Source: Oegoconia quadripuncta (Eukaryota; Arthropoda; Insecta; Lepidoptera; Autostichidae). From it: a DNA stretch of 64,000 bases. Made by a program: the position numbers and the translations under genes. Below, in pieces: positions 21,524 through 34,400 of this stretch; position 1 is the stretch's first letter; each line of letters begins with the position of its first letter. The stretch spans positions 36,638,778 through 36,702,777 of the forward strand of contig OX438744.1 of NCBI GenBank assembly GCA_949316235.1, written 5' to 3'. The notes under the pieces are model-generated. The model did not search any database. It had not been told where the DNA came from and saw nothing but the letters and a program-made list of their open reading frames with translations.

Positions 21524-22678
21524 AGTGGAATTAGCTATTTTGATAATGTCAAAAAACTGTGCGGAAATAGTGCCAAATAGGAAAAATATAGTGCCTTTGT
21601 AGGTTAAGAGTTTTCAATATTTTAAGTGAGCATTCTGCCGTCACGTGTTGCTGGAATCCTCATTCTTAAACGCAGAGTTTGCTTTACCTATGATTATAAT
21701 TTATACCCTAAAAACTGTGCATAAATTGGGCCCCAGAAATATACATATAAGTTCCATAAATAGTGCTTCAAAAACAACGAAATGAATAAATTGTCTAAAT
21801 GAATAAAGAACTCAAAGAATAATAGTTTATTAGGAAAACTCCACATTCACAATCCGTGCCCCCAATGACAGGGAAAAACCGCGGGGCCGCCCATTTCACA
21901 TTACTAGTAAGGAGCCCTTTTCCTAGTGATGTAACTAACCAGAACAGTTTTCACAAAGACTTCTAAATGTCTTTGTGAAAATGGGCAGCGCTGACGACGG
22001 ACCTTTGTCGGCCGCACTTGTTTGTTCGCCATAATGTGTTATAACACAATATATTGTCAATACCATACATACCACCCTCGCGGACAGAATTCCGTCATCT
22101 TCTCTGCCCCTATTCACAAAGATATCTAAATAACTTCGTTGTTTTTGAAGCATTTAGTCTGTATTGGGTTCGTTGCACAATAAATATGACGCTGGTGATT
22201 AAAATCGAAAAAGTACCATTTATTTATAACATAGAAACTCACAAAGGTTTTTAGCATATAAAATACACACAAAAACGACCGAGAGAGCGAGACGAGAGGC
22301 GTCGCTTCGGCCGACGACGTGTCTGTTTTCGCACATAATATTTTAATTACCATCTGTTTTATTACTGTAGCGACATCTAGTCTTTGTGCTTTGTCACATT
22401 ATTGATAACGTGCGGGAACACGACAGTTACGTTTAGGACGTGATAGATGGGGCGTTATTAGCACTATTTATGGGACTTGTATATTTCGGTGGCACTATTT
22501 ATGCACAGTTTTCAGGGACATAAATTATAACCATAGGTAAAGCAAACTCTGCGTATGAGAATGACAATTCCAGCAACACGGGACGCCAGAATATGGCACA
22601 AATTTTTAGCTTGAGCACTATTTGAGTATAGTTTTTAACTTTATAAAAATAGCTGAATTCCACTTTATGCATTCCAGT
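21524..22678. mobile_element. Long-palindrome MITE (family M), copy 1, expanded
   Basis: Left arm TGGAATTAGCTATTTTGATA, AGTGCCAAATAG and CACGTGTTGCTGGAATCC. The right arm repeats these inverted (CCAGCAACACGGGACGCC, then AATAGCTGAATTCCA). About 600 bp of unrelated sequence lies between the arms. Other copies at 39547 and 49902. Confidence 0.65.
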
Positions 22679-22710
22679 ATCGCGTACGTCATTTTATACT
22701 ATAGTACCAT

Positions 22711-22974
22711 TGGTCTGACCTCAATCACTCATCGTTACGTGCAGAAGAGGCTGAAGGGGGAAGCGCGTTTATCCGGAGCCCAACTTATTTGGGGGGACTG
22801 TCTATCTTACCTCAAATAGCCGGAACACAACAACGCTATCAACATTGCTGCTTATAGCGGCAGACTTCACATATCTTAGAAATGCTCTACCCCCAACCAA
22901 GCCGAGGGCTAAACATGTAACCCGCTGGGAATCGAACCCGCGACCTCGGGGTTTGAGCTATGGAGGCGGTTTAC
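22711..22974 (-). mobile_element. SINE family D copy
   Basis: GGGGGACTGTCTATCTTACC, AACATTGCTGCTTATAGCGG, and an inverted B box GGGAATCGAACCCGCGACCT before TATGGAGGCGG. Confidence 0.7.
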
Positions 22975-23045
22975 AAATACCTATGTCAATATTCATTTAG
23001 TTATTTTACAAGTTAGATCGTTGCGGACACGCTTATTATAATACA

Positions 23046-23112
23046 ATACAAATACTCTTTATTGCGCAAAATAATTTACAATAATTTTTGATGATAACAA
23101 TAGAACACAATT
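23046..23112 (-). mobile_element. LINE 3' end abutting an RT fragment
   Basis: Same CTCTTTATTGCGCAAAATAA block as at 9411; it runs straight into the reverse-transcriptase fragment on the other strand. Confidence 0.5.
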
Positions 23113-23770
23113 ACCACCGATGTCACGGCCCATTGCTCCAGGAGCAGACAAGAGGGAGTGCATCGGGACAGTACCTGAAACCGTTTTGCACGTGTTGAAT
23201 CGCTGTATTGAGGCCGGGGTCTATCCCTCAACACGGAGATTCCCAAGTCTGGGGATAAACCTTTCGATGACCCGGAATCCTTCGAACAGGTCGATAACGC
23301 TTCTCCCATATTGGATAAGCTGTTGGAGACGCTTATCGTCCCCCGTCTGCTCCCTAACGGTCTTACGCAACATCCCAGACAGTTGGGTTTTACTCTGGGT
23401 AAATCGACCGTAGAAGCAGTAATGTCGGTAAAAAGCAACAACCAAATATGTCTTAGGGATTTTCCTATGATATTGCGGGTGCCTTCGACAATGCATGGTG
23501 GCCTATGATAATGCTTAAGCTGAAAGTCAGAGGCTGTTCCAGTAACATCTATAAAATGTTGCTGGTATACTTTGCTAACGGCTCTATAGAATTACGCACG
23601 GGATCCTGTGTAGTGTCGAAGGTACTCACACGAGGCTGTCCTCAGGGGTCAGTGCTTGGGCCTTATTTCTGGAATGTGTGCTTTGACGACTTCCTGGAGA
23701 TACAGTTGGCGGATGTACGGCGGACGGTTGGGCTGCGTTCCTACGCGCCGGCTAAATTTTCAAGATTTTA
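23113..23770 (+). pseudogene. Decayed non-LTR reverse transcriptase (R1-like)
   Basis: Fragments in several frames: ETVLHVLNRCIEAGVYPS, then QHPRQLGFTLGKSTVEAV, then SCVVSKVLTRGCPQGSVLGP and FWNVCFDDFL. The RGCPQGSVLGP-WN block is the RT motif typical of R1/TRAS-type insect elements. The YADD catalytic box is not readable and frameshifts are frequent. Confidence 0.7.
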
Positions 23771-24009
23771 ACCGACTACACCTCAGAGGATTAAAAATAC
23801 TCCGGATCGAGCATTACATGAATTTTAGTGGATGTGAAATTCATCCAATGCCTACAAAGCATTACTTATATGTATCTTATGTTATTAAAGAGAATTTGTC
23901 GCAGCCTGACTGGTCTATGATTATTTTTATGTACTTTGTACTCTTAGACGGAAATTAATCTTTAAATAATTTTATACACTAGTTATATTTAGATTCAACC
24001 ATCATAAGT

Positions 24010-25262
24010 TTGCGCGTGTGAAGTTGCATTTTTCTTTATAATTCTTATAATTTGTGCATTCTAACATTTGAAGCTTTATAATGGCAGAATATTGTGCAGC
24101 AAACGTTAGTGATGGTGTACAAGTGGGAAGTGTAAATTAAAGTGCGTAACGGAGCTTTCGGGTTCCCACAAGAAGCCGCCAAATCTTTTGTAAAGCATTC
24201 TGCCACTTTACTGAAGAATAACTTGACCGTGACTAGACTCTGTATACGACGAATTACTTGTTTTGACTGAGACTGACTTATAAACTGAAGAAATAAGTGA
24301 AATAAGACATGGCTGTATAGGCTTAGATCCCTTTGCCTTCTCTGAGAGAGAATAAAACGAAAAAAATAAATAAGGCTTTTTGGCGGGAACTCGGCGAGTG
24401 AAGTAGCATTGTTCTTTATAATTCTTATAATTTGTGCATTCTGACTTTTGAAGCTTAATAATGGCAGAATATTGTGCAGCAAACGTTAGTGATGGTGTAC
24501 AAGTGAAGGGAAGTGCAAAGTGCGTAACGGAGCTTTCGGGTTCCCACAAGAAGCTGCCAAAATCTTTTGTAAAGCATTCTGCCACTTTACTGAAGAATGA
24601 CTTGACCGTGACTAGACTCTGTATACGCCAAGTATACGACGAATTACTTGTTTTGACTGAGACTGACTTACAAACTGAAGAAATAAGATAAATAAGACAT
24701 GGCTGTTATGGGCTAGATCCCTTTGCCTTCTCCTAGAGGAGAAAATTAAACAAAAAAAAATAATAATAATAGGACAACACTGGCTGTCAAGGCTGTATGG
24801 CTATGCTCCTTGGCCTTCCTATCAATGGGCGAACATTATTTAAAAAAGAGGCTTTTTGGCGGGAACTCGGCGAGTGAAGTAGCATTTTTCTTTATAGTTC
24901 TTATAATTTGTGCATTCTGACTTTTGAAGCTTAATAATGGCAGAATATTGTGCAGCAAACGTTAGTGATGGTGTACAAGTGAAGGGAAGTGTAAATTAAA
25001 GTGCGTAACGGAGCTTTCGGGTTCCCACAAGAAGCCGCCAAAATCTTTTGTAAAGCGTTCTGCCACTTTACTGAAGAATGACTTGACCGTGACTAGACTC
25101 TGTATACGCCAAGTATACGACGAATGACTTGTTTTGACTGAGACTGACTTACAAAATGAAGAAATAAGAAAAATAAGACATGGCTGTTATGGGCTAGATC
25201 CCTTTGCCTTCTCCTAGAGGAGAAAATAAAACTAAAAAAAAAAAAAAAAAAAATTATTTAAA
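24010..25262 (+). mobile_element. Three tandem retroposon family R copies upstream of TFIP11
   Basis: Units begin near 24010 (5' truncated), 24373 and 24850, each with the ATGGCAGAATATTGTGCAGC and CCCTTTGCCTTCTCC landmarks and an A-rich tail. A variant tail segment (GGCCTTCCTATCAATGGGCG) separates units 2 and 3. The last poly-A ends about 130 bp before the TFIP11 start codon. Confidence 0.78.
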
Positions 25263-25390
25263 AAAAAAACACTGGCTGTCAGATTGACGTTTTGAGCAGG
25301 CATCTCTATAAATTTTTATTTTATTTACGAAATTAAGTTTGTTAGTCGATCTTCCTAACCGATTTTCACTTATAATTCGCTGTAAAAATA

Positions 25391-25496
25391 ATGTCTGATG
25401 ATGAAGTTATACGGTTCGAAATAACCGACCACGATTTGGACAATGAATTCAATACGACTAGAAATCGTAAATCGAAGAAAGAATATGAAATATATG
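25391..25496 (+). CDS. TFIP11: TFIP11 exon 1
   Basis: Start codon and residues 1-35, MSDDEVIRFEITDHDLDNEF and on to YEIYG. Donor GTAAGC, phase 1. This ATG is chosen because it opens the family's acidic N-terminus. Confidence 0.85.
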
Positions 25497-28400
25497 GTAA
25501 GCCCTTAATTTTCATTTCGATGTTCCCAAGCTACCACATTGTGAAGGGGTTAGTGTCTTTAAGGGGGCACTGCGCCCTAATATCGTATCTCGTATAAGGT
25601 TGTGCTTCCTTTCATTGGTTTGCATCTCGGAGGATTGAGTACACCCTACACGTCAAGAGCTTGTTGGTTACAGCCTCTTGTCATGAGGAGAAGGTATGTA
25701 CCCTTATCCACCGGTGGCCACTTGAGAATCAGTGATATGAAGTCACCAACAACCAACTTGGATTAATAACGGCTTTCAATTGAAACCAAGTAGAAGAACT
25801 GATTTCCGTCATTAAATCCTAATGATCTCTAAAGATAGTGTTCATAATTTATTGCAGTGATATACAGGCATCAGCTTAAAGCTGCTAGTGTATTATTAAT
25901 AATTGTATCGGTTATTTGTTGGAAGCCTGAATCCTATTCAATGCATATTAAATTGACTTAGATTGTTGATAATAAATCAAAAGTTACATTTTAAAACAGC
26001 AAAATTATTACCGCAGCCCTAAAGTGAAACTCTAGTGTACCTGTACCTCTTAATTATATAACTGCCAAATGTATTGTAATACCTACCTACTTACTAAGTG
26101 GAGAGCTAAATAAAGAAATTTATTTAACCTTATTTTTGCTAAAAATAGTGATAGGCACAATGTTAATACAAAGAATAAGAACCAGTTATCTGTTTATGTT
26201 AGCAGACTTCACAGAGTTAGTAAATCCTTCAAAGGGTAATGTACGCTTTTATAATAAGGTTCCAGTAGATTTTCAAAATTTGCCTTTAAATTAATTTAAA
26301 GCAATCATAAAACAGAAATTATTAGCAAAAGGCTATTATAAAATCACTGACTATTTGAATGATAAGTAAGCATGGACAGGACATAGCTGTCTTGTTATTC
26401 ATATAATTATCAAATCACAAATTGTAACCCATAATCTTTTTAAAAGAGCAACCCTAGAGTTTCTTGCTCGCTCTTCTCTGGGGAGTCAGCTTTGTGAATG
26501 AGCAGTAAAGTTAAATGTAATATTAATATTATTAGTGACGTTTTCAAGTGATAATTTTATCCTATGAAATAAAATATTTTGATTTGATTTTATTTGTAAT
26601 AATCACCGGTCTTTGGAATTATTATTAGACCAGATTTTACATAAAGGTACGTTTTACAAGGCTAGTATAATGTCCTTGGTATCCACCAATCCAAATTCTG
26701 CTATCCATTGATTTGCTTGATTGATTAAATATATGGGTGGCAAAAATAAATCATAAAAATGTTTAATTTTGTTCTATGATGGTTTCTCTAGAGAAAAATG
26801 AAAAAAAAAGAAAATAGTTAATGGGCCCAAGTTAAAATTGTTATTAGGTACTTACAGTTATTGAGGTTTTCAACTGGAACTGATCAAGTGAATACTTGTT
26901 ATATATTGTGATATACTATATTGTTGCACAATGATTTTTAGGTGTATGGGCTAAAGACAGTGATGAGGACGACAATGAGGATAACATCAGGCAGAGAGCC
27001 CGGAAACCCAAAGATTTCTCAGCACCCATCGGTTTTGTTGCCGGTGGTGTCCAGCAGGCAGGAAAGAAGAAAGAAGCTAAGAAAGGTTGATTCACATATG
27101 TTTATAACTATATTTTGGATAAAAGCTAAATATCTTCGAAAAGGTTTAACTGATTTCCCTCAAACATGGCTTCTTAGCTCTTTACTCAGGGAATAATACC
27201 CGACTTTAATCTTAAAAAGAAATAAATTTGAAATCCCTTGTTTGTATGATGAATATCATTTAACATGTACCTAAGTTATAGATGTTTTTATTTATAATAA
27301 GTATCTATATTCATACAAGTCAGTACGCTTCCACCTTCGACCTCATCTTCACTTAACATCAGGTGTGATTGAGGCCAAGTACGAACTAGTCATGCATAAA
27401 AAAAAACAAAAAACATCCCAAGCAATTATAAGGATAACCATTGTCAGTAATAGAATAAGAATCTTTAATTGGCATAAGTTTGGTATTAGTTTTCTGTATA
27501 AGAATTTGTAATAATGCTGTTGATTCTATGTAAATAAATGCATTTTTGTAGTATATCAAGAACCTGGTTGTACATACAAGCCTAGTTGCTTAATGTGAAA
27601 CTAGTAGATGGCGCTGTGTGTAGGTCCAAGGATATTTATTTATTTATATGATGTTTGTTTTGTTCGATGGTTATTTTGAACATTAAAACAAATTGGAGGT
27701 ATATAAAATAAAATAAAATGTCCTTAGACATACACACAGCGCCATCTAGTTCCACAGTAAGCAACTATATGCATGTGTTATGGATACCAGATGGTTGATA
27801 TACTACATAAATACATTTCTTTTTTTTGTAAATAAATACTTATTATAAATGAAAACATCCATAACTCGGGTACACATGTCCGTATTCATCACACAAAAAT
27901 ATGCCCCTAGCGGGATTCGAACCCGCAACCTTTTGGTATAGTGGTCAGAGTTGCTAACCACTACACCAAACAGGAGGTTTTACAATAATTGCTCTAATTT
28001 TGTAACACCCTATCCACATTTAATAGAAATCGAGGCATCTGTACCATCAACTTCACATCAACCGATGGCAGTGGACAGTTCAGATGAAGAGGAACAACCT
28101 ACTATGCCCGATCCACGGGAGACAGCTGGCATCAGGAGGCAGGGAATGGGCATGCGGCCAGTCAACCTTGGCGGTAATGTAGGCGCTTGGGAGAAACACA
28201 CCAAAGGCATTGGAGCTAAATTGCTGCTTAAGGTGAAATAATTATATACATACATAACGTCACGCCCTTTATCCCAAAAGGGGTGGTCAGAGCTATCCCA
28301 AACATAAAGTTAAGAGTTTAAATTTTTGAAACAACATCCAAGGTTCACCTTTCGAAATATACATTCACATCTTGTGAGAGTGACTTCATCGCCGTTAAAA

Positions 28401-31400
28401 GGCTATAGATGTTTTTTGGTGCAACATCCCTTAGTCGCCTTTTACGACACCCATGGAAAACACAGTTGGTTTTATTCTTTTTGCATGCTGAAACTACAGT
28501 AGAGTCTTAACACGTTCCGGGACAAAACCCGCCTCTTATTTTTCATTATATTCAATATTCAATATTTCTTATATTCAGATCATCCACATAATTGTTGACA
28601 ACATAGTTGACGACCGATTGGTGTAGTGGATAGTGACCCTGTCAGCGAAACCAACGGTTGCGGGTTCGAATCTCGCGACGGGTAAATGTTTGTATGATGA
28701 ATATGAACATTTATTCCTGAGTCATGGATGTTTATATAAATATTTATGTATGTTTATCCGTTATCTAGTATCCATAGCACAAGCTTCGCTTAGTTTGGGA
28801 CTAGATGATTGGTGTAAGTGTAAATTTTTCCATTAAATATTTTTCCAAAACGATAAGATGGATTACGTGATCAAGTTACATTAAGTCCCAAAGGTCCCAG
28901 GTTCATTATCTCCTTCATTCTTGAGGTTTTTTAGGGAATGAATGTTTTAGGTTTGGGGTTGGTTATGACGGATTTATTATGTGCTTAGGTAAATTTAAAA
29001 ATATGTATATGTTGAAATACCATCCAAAAAGTTAATTGTTTTTATAAAAGTGTATTGGAAAGAGTTTTTGTGTAAAAATTATTCTAATTAAATTACAGAT
29101 AACTATATAGGTATTTCGTTCAAGCGAATGAGCAGGACATAAACGTTTATCGCACCTATCACACTACTAGTGCTGGACGATATAATAATTTAAACGTTTT
29201 CGGGAGTTTTCAAAATGTTCAATTTATAGTTATTTTTCTGATCTTAAGCAGTTTGTTTGTAAAGTTGTACAAAAGAAAATACATAAATAAATATTAGATC
29301 CTTACATATGAAATTGGCGTTTTGTATGAAGAATTTCATTAAGACTATTTTCTCCATACAAACTTTTTTGATTTTTTTTCGGAACGGCAAATCCAAATTT
29401 AGCTAAACTTTGTGTGTATTATCGGATAACATTAAGTTAAGTATAGGCAGCGTTAATTTTTAAAAGTAACCGCTTTATAAAAGTTTTTAGCAAATCTAAG
29501 AAATGATTATTACACAATAAAAAATTGTGGGCGACTGATGCCTAAACTAGGCAGGTCCTCCCCCATTACAACTGGGAAGCACATGAAAAGGGCTCTGTTC
29601 AAATTTTTTTTTATTATATTATTTAGCCCAGAAATTAAAAAATATTTCATGTGAAACCTTGAAGTGATATTCCATTTTCGAAATAAAAAACAAATTTGGA
29701 TATAGCTTTGCAAATCGCAGGAATTGGTACATATGATTAACGAAGAAAAATAACTCCAATTTCATAGGCAAAGACCCAATATTACACATTGCTATTACTT
29801 TGACTAACATATTTTAGAAATTCAATTCTTGATATTATATGACAATAAAATTATAGATGTACATATCATTTACCAATTTGTACAAAAGGATGTAAGTGGT
29901 AAGTTCAAGCCAATCTAAAAAATATTGTGCCCATTATGTTAGTACTATTACTTATTCTGTGATGGGGATAATATTGCTATGTTTTTCTATTATTTATTAG
30001 TTAATCATTTAGTTATAATCGTATTCTGGATCCATACATCTTATGTAGTTTACTGAAAAGCAAAGAATTTGTTTTGATTTTTTATTAAACAACTTCGTTT
30101 TCAACAGATGGGTTACCAACCAGGCATGGGTCTTGGCAAAGACCTGCAAGGTATATCAGCACCAGTCGAAGCCACTGTGAGGAAAGGAAGAGGCGCAATA
30201 GGTGCCTATGGACCAGAAAAAGCTGCTGTAAGTACTGACAATGATTCCGAATTCACACCATACTTTTAAACTGGCATTAGTTAATAGTCATGTTCTATTT
30301 AAGAGGGTACAAAAAGGATGACATGTCATTTTAGTCCTGTCATTTATTTCGTTCAGAAATCATAATTCCAAATATTAAATCATATTTAGTTTTGCTCTGG
30401 AGCAACCTGTAATGATGTTCTCTCGACTACTGTACAGTCGCAATCACTTATATTGTATTCAAATCAGGTTTATACGAACATTTAGAGGTTTAGGATTGCC
30501 TTAAAATCAGTTTGAAATGTTTTAGCTAAAGGCCAAGAGAGAGGAAGAACGCCGGCTTAAAGAGAAGGAGGAACAAGATAAGGATGCGACGGAGAAGACT
30601 TACAACTGGAAAAAGTCACACAAAGGCCGCTACTTCTACAGAGATTCGGCAGATGTCATACAAGAGGGTAAACCCACCATTCATACTATTGCCAGGTATA
30701 TTTGCAATATAAATATGAACTACAAAGATCTTTTTTTATTGGATAAGTGTTCTTTTTCAGATTACAAAAACATTTCAATGAGTACAGTTAAGACAGCCTT
30801 ATCACTGAAAGCTATCTTGTACAGGCTAGTTTAAAGCGTAGCACTGTTACCTAAAATACAAAAAAAAAATATCTACATAATTATACATTTATATGAATGT
30901 GTAGAGAGATAGATGATTCTGAAACTTACCTCTGACAAACGTTTCTCTACCGAATGAGCCGCCGACAGAATGTTTCGTTAATGAGTTGTTCAACGACAAC
31001 GTTGAAACGTTGAAAGATTCTTCAACTACGAAAGATTCGCCGACAAAACGATTTATTCATGAGCGAATCTACCACAGAATCTTTCACCGAAGAAGGAAAT
31101 CGTCCACAAACTTATTTAAGCATGGTTTGTCAATACTAGTGGCTAATAAAGTTTATACGTTTTGAAAAGTTAAATGAAAAATATTTACATTCTTAGAATC
31201 AATAATAATAATAATAAATATCGTTGACATAAACACAGCGCCATGTAGTTCCACTTTAAGCAACTATAGGCTTGTGTTATGGATACCAGATGGTTGATAT
31301 ACTACATAAATACATTTTTTTTTGTAAATAAATACTTATTGTAAATGAAAACATCCTTAACTCGGGTACACATGTCCATATTCATCACACAAACATATGA

Positions 31401-34400
31401 CCCTAGCGGGATTCGATCCCGCAACCTTTTGGTATAGTGGTCAGAGTTGCTAACCACTACAAACATAAATGTTGCGTTAAATTATTGGCTAAAATCGAAA
31501 TCTTTCTCGTGATATCATCATAAATGTATGAGAACATGAATATTCTTCGTACTTTTTTGTTTTTTTTTTCTCAATTGTATGCGAAAATAATGTTGTAAAG
31601 AAAATATTTAAAGTGTGAGGCGCAGTGTTCCACTATTGTAGGTATGTACTTAAGAATATTTTTGACAAACGGGGGAGCGGTTTCATCAAATATGTCTAAA
31701 ATAAGAACCTTTCGCCTAGTAAACTCTGTAAAAAACCGCTCTCAAGTCGCACCACACATTATTGAGATACCTCCGGACAAAAACGATACACACAAATATA
31801 CAACCCACTCAAACACAACTAAAGGTCGGAGTAGGTAGATCCTTTTTTCAACAACACCCTATTTCTCGTATGATAACTATTAAAGTTTTTATGCGACTTG
31901 TTTCCTTTTTAAACTGAGGAAAAAAGCTGTCAATGTCAATGCTGCATTTCCCCTTCCTTTTAACCGACTTTAAAAAGCAGGAGTTTTTTTTTTTAGGTAT
32001 GTACATAAATATCTCCGAGATTTGACCGTTGATTTGCGTGATTCCTTTTGTAAATGGAAAGGGATACCGTCAAATTAGTCCCATTGAAATTTCACCGCAA
32101 TCAGTTCAGTAGTTTTACATATTTAGACGATTGTGTAGTTTTTGCACGGGGTAGTTTTTTACCAAAAAAAAACCACTTCTCTGAATTAGTCACTACAAAG
32201 TAAACAATAATTTTATTAAAACGCTATATTATTATTATATCCATAGCAAGCAGTGCTACAGCACATCTCATTGCATAAGCAATGAGATAGCCCTGGTCCC
32301 CACACTAGGATTCCCTGTGTTGTGGGTAGCCAGTCTCTTCCCCATCCAATTAATAGAAGTATCACAAATGTTGTACCTTATGTCATTGTATATTACATTT
32401 CATTTCATTTTTTTATTTAATGGCAACTACTACTTTGTAGTAATTCTGCCAAAAACTACAAAAATTACATTTATCTAATTACATTTTTAGAGATTTCAAT
32501 TTCTAGGATGCTTAAAAGAAGGTAAAACAAAAAATACAGTTGCTCACTGTGTCTTTGCTTGTAACATCAATAACATCATACACTAAGACATTGTGACCGC
32601 ACCGAAAATCGTGACCGTAATACAATACAACAAGACAACATAACACAATACAATACAATGCAATGCAATGCAATACAATACAATACAATACAATACAATA
32701 CAATACAATACAATACAATACAATACAATACAATACAAATACACTTTATTGCACAAAAGGAGAATATACAATTCATAGGTTTACTTTCCTTAATTTCTTT
32801 TCCGTGAAATTATCAGTTAAATGCGCATAACGCGTCTTCTGCTCGCTTTTCCAGATCATTCAGGTCTTGTGACCGTGTGAGGGTAAGGTGGGCGTCACAC
32901 AGGTTTTCATAGTATTATTCTGACTGTGCGGCGGCTGGATGCCCCTCTCGCCCCCCCTAGATCCGTGCCTGGCACAATACCCCGTCGTTTTCTTTGTTGG
33001 ATACAACGTCATACATTTCCAACGGTTTATGATTCATGCCACATAAGTCGTTTATGATACGGGAGCATTGAGAAATAATTTTTCCCGTTGCAGCAGCGAG
33101 CTGTCTCGCGTGCCCGTGATCGACATGACGGGCAAGCAGAAGCGCGTGCTGAGCGGGTACCACGCGCTGCGGGCGGCCGCGCCCCGCTTCGAGCACGAGC
33201 CGCGGCGGAACTGCCAGAACTTCGCCGCGCCGCAGCTCGTGCGCAACCTCGACACTATGGTCGAGTGCTGTGAGCAGGTAACTACTGCCTCATTCAATCT
33301 TTATATTGTTCAAAGTAATTAACTTTTACTTAACATTAACTTTTTAATTATTATTCGTTGTTAGTATTTTTTCATTTGCACACAATTTGCTGCTAAACCA
33401 CAAATTTACGGGTCGGGTGGCGATTCACACCACAAACGGTTCGCACCGCGGTGTGAAACGACCCATTCAATTTTTGAAGAGCCCCTTTCGCACCGGTGGT
33501 GTGAATCGCCACCGCAAACAAACAACTTTCACATACAAACATAGGTCGAAATGAGAAAAAAATTTTTGGATTTCCCATACTAAGTTGTGTCACGTGACCG
33601 GACACTTTGTATTGGAAGGCCACTATATCTATCTATATCTATTAAAAAAAGCTGGTGATAGTGGCCTTCCACTACAAAGTGTCCGTGTTGTGTGTCACGT
33701 GTCACAACAAGACCATGGCTCTTAAATCAAATGATGATGATGAAACTTAAACTAATCTTTGTAGGCTAAATAGATAATCTTAAAATAATCACAAATAATC
33801 ATAAATAATACTTTGTATTTATTTTGTGGTTATATTGTAGTAATTCTCTAGTCTAGCCAGTATACATAGAAGCTTATTTTTTAGTAAAAAAAAATATTTT
33901 TAACGTTGAGTATATTTACTTCTTTATAATAATAAAAGTAAAGCAATCTATTATGTTAAAAAAATGATTTATACATTTTTACTTACTACTTTTCTATTTA
34001 CCTAGGTGAAATATTTTTATTGTGAGTCCGAAACAGAATCAACTTCCGAATCAAAGGTCATTTACCTTGTGGTGCGAATCGACCCATTCAAAATTTGCAG
34101 GTGGCGATTCACACCACCGGTGCGAAAGGGGCTCTTCAAAAATTGAATGGGTCGTTTCACACCGCGGTGCGAACCGTTTGTGGTGTGAATCGCCACCCGA
34201 CCCAAATTTACTCAGTTTCCTACTTCAATGCTCTGGTTGGATGGAAGAGATCTCTTAAAGAGATAAGTCCACCTTTGTACATGACGTATTGTTTGTACTT
34301 AATTTTTTGGTACAATAAAGAATATAATAATAACGCTTGGTTTTTCCAAACATGTTTTATACGTGAAACAACATCCACGGTTCACCTTTGGAAATATACA

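Noticed and set aside
32512..32776. Frames made of YCIVL repeats
   Set aside because: Translation of the (ATACA)n tail on the minus strand.
33068..33322. Alternative frames over TFIP11 exon 7
   Set aside because: Open because of high GC. Only the frame with VIDMTG splices in phase with its neighbours.
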